From contig JBANDB010000017.1 in the NCBI GenBank assembly GCA_037576215.1, positions 1,364,001-1,428,000 on the forward strand: 64,000 bases of DNA, read 5' to 3'. Under the pieces are notes generated by a model. It was given only the letters and a program-made list of their open reading frames with translations, did not search any database and was not told the origin of the DNA. Position 1 is the first letter of the stretch; the number at the start of each line of letters is the position of its first letter. This document shows positions 59,220 through 64,000 of the stretch, in pieces. Both the position numbers and the translations under genes were made by a program. Source of the stretch: Armillaria gallica (Eukaryota; Basidiomycota; Agaricomycetes; Agaricales; Physalacriaceae).

Positions 59220-61500
59220 ACTAATCTTGAGTTAAGTTTCACCGTGTTCCACCAGCCTAGAGGGATTTAGCGAGTCAAAAAGAGAATAATACATAAACCT
59301 CACCACCCACGCGAAACCTCATCTAATTGTGGAATAGCTGTATAGGTGACGAACGAGGAGAACCATATCGAATCCTACAGGCTACGACTATTTAGACATC
59401 ACCTGCATGATCAATAGTGAGAGACTGTTTGATGTTTATGGGAACGTACGCACCATCAAGCTCATCCTGAAAGAGATTTCCCTCACTGATACCTTTCGTT
59501 TAAGTGTATAAGAAAATCGGTGGTCTGATACCAAAGCAGCACGCTCAGTACCTGATGAGCACGTAACGACATCCAGCCAAGGGATGCATTCAGAATCGCT
59601 CGAATCTTGCATGACAAGCCTGATGGTATTGATGTACTGCTCGGAGTCGTAAGGGAATCACGACATGCCGTATTCAATGGGCGATGGCAAGAACATTGAA
59701 CACCAGCATCGAGGCTGGTCGAGAAAAAGGCAGCCAGTCAAAGCATCTGGGTATGGGCGCTCTGTCACGACGGTAAGGGCTGTGCATCAGAAAAAAGTTG
59801 TAGAACATACCGCCAAACGATATCTTTTCACAATTGCCCCTTCCAGTAGATTTGGGCACATAAAGGCCGTGGCACCAAATGTCGCGTTTTCGTTGCATCC
59901 AACCGCCGGCTACTGCACCCCTCGATGTCGACAGAGATAGCTGATGGGCGGCAACCGTGTCGTATGTCTCATTCGGAGGCGTTGGTGTTGGTACTGGCAC
60001 TATCCATGCCCACGAGGAGGAAGGGACAACGAATCAGGTTCCACCGCCTGATGGTATAGCGATCAGGGACTGTAAGAGCACGCGTGGACTGACGTTCATT
60101 TCGTTGCCGAAGCCATGGCTGATGGATGCTGTGACAGGGATAACCAGAGAGCACAGCACGGCGGTGACAAAGCACCTACAGATAGAAATGAGAACTTTTG
60201 AACGTTTCCTTTAGTGTAAAATGGACGTACAAAGATAACCCCGAACACCAGCATTCATCGTATACAGCCGGACCGTGCCCTGGCCACCACAGAGCGTGCG
60301 CTGAGCCACATCGTCAAGCCAGACCCAGCGACGCATACAGCCTATGGATCCTTTGCTACTTTTGACTGGACATCTTTGGCGCCCTCTCAGCGAACCTGGT
60401 ATGGATGTTGGTGCGTGACGGAGCGATTATTTTGCAACGGCCAACGGGAGCGTGTCCTGAATATCGAAGCGTTTCAGTCCATAGCTGTGGTAGGAAATGA
60501 ATGGGGCTGAGGATACTGAAGTCGGACGAAGAGAACGAGTCGGACAAGTGGAGATGATGGATCGCCACAAAATAGCGAGTCCCAAAATGGCTTTGTGCGA
60601 CTCGGACCGGTCTGCCGCACTCACCATCATCCTCCACCCCATCGTGGCTTTCATGGATCACTTGGCGCATACATCCAGGTCAGAAGATCCAAATTTCATT
60701 GATTTTCTGATGCTTACATGCAACTGTCAGAGCAGCTCACCAGCAGTAGCAACGCCGACACGTACAGGTTAGCGGTGTCGTTGAACTACGTTTATCCTCA
60801 GCAGCAATTAGACTCTCGCGATGTCAGATCTCTGATCTCGGCGTCGAAGGTATAAATTTTGTCGTTCAAAAGGAATATGATCTATGTCCATTTGGCCTTT
60901 ACGCATTACGCGTTATGTAACACTCTCGATAACCAACGGAGCGAGGAGTCTGGAACGGCAGCAAATTCATGAGGTGGAGGATGAATCCAACACCGTTTAC
61001 ACAAGTCTCTAGCTTGCCACCGTTAGTACTCCCAATTTCTTCTGGAGACTTTCGTATCTTGACGCTTCGAACAGGCGGCACAGATACACTTGACTCGATG
61101 GAGATGCTTCGGTTCGGGCTGCTCGTACTTCGAGGAATCAGACTTTCGACAGTATATTTTATGTAAATCGCAAGAAGTGATGCGGCCCAACAATGGATTC
61201 GGAAAAGACGGTTAATAATTGTACAACAAATGCTGGCCTTGGCACCGAGTCGCGAGATAACATACTGTACACAGATTATCTCCAGTCACCAAAGCCACCT
61301 TGCTCTACGAACTGATGTGAGCACGCATGGTTGTACTCTGGAGGAACAGATACTGGACACCAATGGCAGTCATGGACACGGTCTAGGAGCAAATCTAAGG
61401 CAACTAGTGAATCCTTCTGCCTCATCGGCCTGGCGTAACCAATGTCTGTGAGTTGTACGGTATACGTTTGGACCAGGACTTATAGCATTTTCATAGCTGC
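59140..61500. repeat. Diverged segmental duplication, copy 2 (decayed sequence X)
   Basis: Direct partner of 24140-26400, about 35 kb away. Good anchors are CATCACCTGCATGATCAA, GGGATGCATTCAGAATCGCT and GGACGTAC...AACCCC. No frame stays open. See copy 1 for the uncertainty about the coding strand. Confidence 0.75.
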
Positions 61501-61980
61501 GCTGAATTGAAGATCAATAGAAGCTTTCTGAGTCGGGGTATCTAGTACGTCCTCGACATGCTGTTGAGCAGGACAACGACACTGAGTTATCTGTGTGATT
61601 TTTATCGACATGTGAGTCTACCCTCTACTTTTGGTATCATTATCTGATGGCATACGCATCCAGGTACGGCTGGCATGCGTATTATGATTAGTCCTTCTAT
61701 CAAACCTTTTGCCGCTAGTTTTTAACCTTCTGTCTCGATTTCAAGAAAAGGAGCGAAGACGCGAGCATGGAAGGTATTCCGTCTATGCTTGAGTCATATG
61801 GTGGGCGGTCGCTTTGTCTATTAATGTTGGCCCGCCCTAGAAAATGCATCGCATGCCAACATCATTCAGATGTGGATGTATATGATCATATCGCCTTCCT
61901 GTGCAAGAAGCTGTTGAAGAGGACCCGTACGGATCTCGGCAACACTGCGACAGCCCTAATCTTGTAACACGCTTAGTGCC
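61500..61980. other. Intergenic before paralogue C
   Basis: A 66-codon frame at 61767-61967 (plus) lacks motifs. Nothing else is seen. Confidence 0.4.
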
Positions 61981-61983
61981 CTG

Positions 61984-61991
61984 TATATAAG
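61984..61991 (+). promoter_or_regulatory. TATA box of paralogue C
   Basis: TATATAAG lies about 60 bp before the start codon. The following CTTATCTGCACTTT stretch is also found upstream of paralogue B. Confidence 0.55.
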
Positions 61992-62048
61992 GACGGCGAC
62001 ATAGCACTTATCTGCACTTTTGTTCGTTCTACCATCACCACCATCACC

Positions 62049-64000
62049 ATGCTTCGTTTCGTCGACATCGATTCCTGCCTCCAGACTGTGAAACTGATTG
62101 CCGCGGCGGGAGAGATGGCCCCATTTCCCTTCATTAAAGGTGTCGCCCTTTGCGCAATAGTCATACTTGAGAACATCCAGGTGTGCAGTAGTGATGATTC
62201 TTGTTTTGTCAGCTTCGCTCATAATCTTTGCAGAAAGCAGAAAACAATAGAAGTGATATGCAAGAGCTGGCCAAGAGTATCGTCAACACCTTGGTTGCTG
62301 TGAGAGACACTGTGATTGAACATGGACCGACTAGCGCGTCACATTTTCAGAATATCTGTGTGGAGTTTCAGGAGTAAGTCAACCCATGTTATTTATCGTT
62401 ACTATACTCACATCAATATATAGCTACATGACCGAGCTCCTTTCAGAGTTGAACAATGAACGTAGGTCGCGTGGGATTCGGCGGATTTTGAAAGCGAAGA
62501 AGATCTCGGATGATATCCATGCATACCGGCAACGTGTACAGGCAATCAAGGAGGACTTTTTGGTAGGTGGTTTGCTTTCACCTTCACGGTGGCTCTTCAC
62601 TGGATCACAGATCCGCACCACGACCACGACACGACTGGTCCTCTCCGATTTCCAGGATCAAGTCAACACGAGACTTGGCGCTCTAGCTGGTGCCATGGAG
62701 GCGTCAGAGAGGAATGTCACATCAGTCATCAAGGATAATATTAAAGAGGCACGCACCTCAGGTGACCTGGAGAGCGAAAAGCTTCAGATGACATTGTGTG
62801 ACTTTCAGCGACGAGGTTTGTATAAGGGAGTGGTACGCAGTTTTGGTAAATGTGTAAAGATTTCGCTTTGATTTCCGAACCTCTGCAGGTTCGGGATCTC
62901 ATTCCAGGGGATATATACCTCAAAGCATCTATTCCACGCAGCTGTCATCATGGGAGCCATTCGGACTTTGATGAATATCACGCTGTTATCGACGACCATC
63001 CCAAAATTGTTCGTGTCTTCCGAGCTCAGGCGGACCAACAAGAACGAGTGATGCAAGTATGTTAGTGTCCGACTATGTTACCGCGTACTCTGATCCCATC
63101 CTTCCAAGCGGTTCCAAAGAGAAGTAGATCGAAGGCTTCACTTAAGGTGCGTTGCCGTGCGCAGGTACTTTTGTTACAAGATTTACTCTTACCTCGAGCT
63201 AGACACCCGAATATTTCCCAGCTTTTTGGCGTATGCATGTCACCAAATTTTCTGGCTCTTATTACCCACAGTTAGTTTACAACTCTTCCCTGTTTGGTTT
63301 AGCTCATCTTCTTTCAGGCGCCAACGTTGAACGGCATCTATATGAAGTCTTGGCGAATGAATCAAGTGTAAAAGGGGTGCTCCTCTTCTTTCTTCGAATG
63401 GTATGACATTACCTATTGGTCCATTCGCATTGCTCAACGTCTCTAGTACAATGATTTGCAGGTATATAGATTGCGTTAAGGCTTAAACCGCTGAAATATT
63501 TACCGGTTTCAGTCCATAGCAAATTATCTAGCCGAACAAGCTTGGATTCAACAACAGGAACAAGACGACAGTGTGAGCGAAATACCCTGGTCCACTGAAT
63601 AGCCCTCTGACAATCTCCAAGGATGGGAAAACATTACATGCCCAGACCGGCTGCTTCGATGAGCAAGGGCGGGTCATCCTCAATGATCTCAGTCTAGGCT
63701 ATCATTCCTTCATACCTTTCGAGCTGCATCTGGGACGCTCCGGAGTATCTGTTGATGCAAATATGAATCTCTATAATCACGTAACTCGCCGTTTTGATGT
63801 GGCAGAGCTAGAGCGTCTATTTCAACGTTCTGCGAAGCTAGAGAGGACTGATCTGCGGCATTTTTATGAGAGTGTCTACTTTCTGTTAGGATACAACACA
63901 TGGTGTTGTTATAGTTATCCCGAAAGGTGTTATAACTATCCAGGCTATGCGGGAACAGGGAGAGTTGTCGCAGATTTGGAGGAATGGACATTGCGCTGGA
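62049..64000 (+). CDS. MLKL/HeLo-like N-terminal domain protein with kinase-like middle, paralogue C (cut by window end)
   Basis: Eleven exons: 62049-62180, 62234-62373, 62424-62562, 62611-62832, 62889-63056, 63109-63146, 63203-63270, 63318-63400, 63447-63461 (15-nt microexon YNDLQ), 63513-63572 and 63622 to the window end, 481 residues so far with all phases consistent. Residues 1-44 hold AAGEMAPFPFIKGVALCAIV. Helices with VRDTVIEHGPTSASHF (about 75) and YRQRVQAIKEDF (about 130) complete a helical-bundle-like N-terminus. Residues about 238-290 (KIVRVFRAQADQQERVMQ, VDRRLHLRHPNISQLFGVC) resemble a kinase N-lobe, and GRVILNDLSLGYHSF the activation-loop start; no HRD motif is seen. The gene is uninterrupted within the window. 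A pore-forming or signalling role in cell death is inferred by analogy only. Confidence 0.75.

Noticed and set aside
1..64000. CRISPR array, prokaryotic operons, bacterial promoters or terminators
   Set aside because: The spliced genes and fungal families show eukaryotic DNA; the tandem arrays at 7.8-8.6 kb have irregular, related spacers, not CRISPR structure.

Overview
The window looks like nuclear DNA of a mushroom-forming basidiomycete (Agaricomycetes). The reasons are many very short GT-AG introns (about 45-57 bp), intronless F-box proteins with an N-terminal LCxNC motif, fungal kinase-like genes, an EF-hand/ZZ-finger gene and a GAL80-type oxidoreductase. No species can be named from sequence alone. 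Gene density is low: much of the window is decayed duplicates and non-coding DNA. || Layout. 1-9.4 kb is gene-poor and partly AT-rich, with two degenerate tandem-repeat arrays (7.85-8.22 and 8.37-8.60 kb), a 432-bp hAT-like MITE (8811-9242) and a probable intron-bearing tRNA-His(GTG) on the minus strand (9311-9390). 10.0-18 kb holds an unidentified ORF split by a stop, an F-box pseudogene (11853-13408), a heavily decayed GAL80-like pseudogene (14.8-15.7 kb) and a five-exon kinase-like gene (16565-17863). A 633-bp MITE with perfect 25-bp terminal inverted repeats and TA target duplication lies at 18227-18859, and a broken kinase N-terminus at 19.3-19.6 kb. 20.6-24 kb has an intact class-I SAM O-methyltransferase with a His-rich repeat extension and an intact F-box gene. 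24.1-30 kb and 41.6-44.9 kb carry duplicated blocks; each copy of one block includes an intact two-exon GAL80-like oxidoreductase. 31.0-34.8 kb is a long EF-hand + ZZ-finger + coiled-coil gene. 35-64 kb contains three paralogous multi-exon genes (about 37.2-39.8 minus, 48.5-52.6 minus, 62.05->64 plus, running off the end) and another intact F-box gene (53606-55153), set among decayed repeats. || The most notable content is the three-member family whose N-terminus resembles the four-helix-bundle (MLKL/HeLo-like) cell-death domain, followed by a segment resembling a degenerate kinase fold. Together with the EF-hand/ZZ protein (whose N-terminus resembles those of fungal STAND proteins), the expanded F-box family and the kinase-like genes, the window reads as a fast-evolving accessory region of the type associated with fungal allorecognition or regulated cell death. 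That function is inference. Exon structures below were derived by hand from splice signals and paralogue comparison; no search was run.
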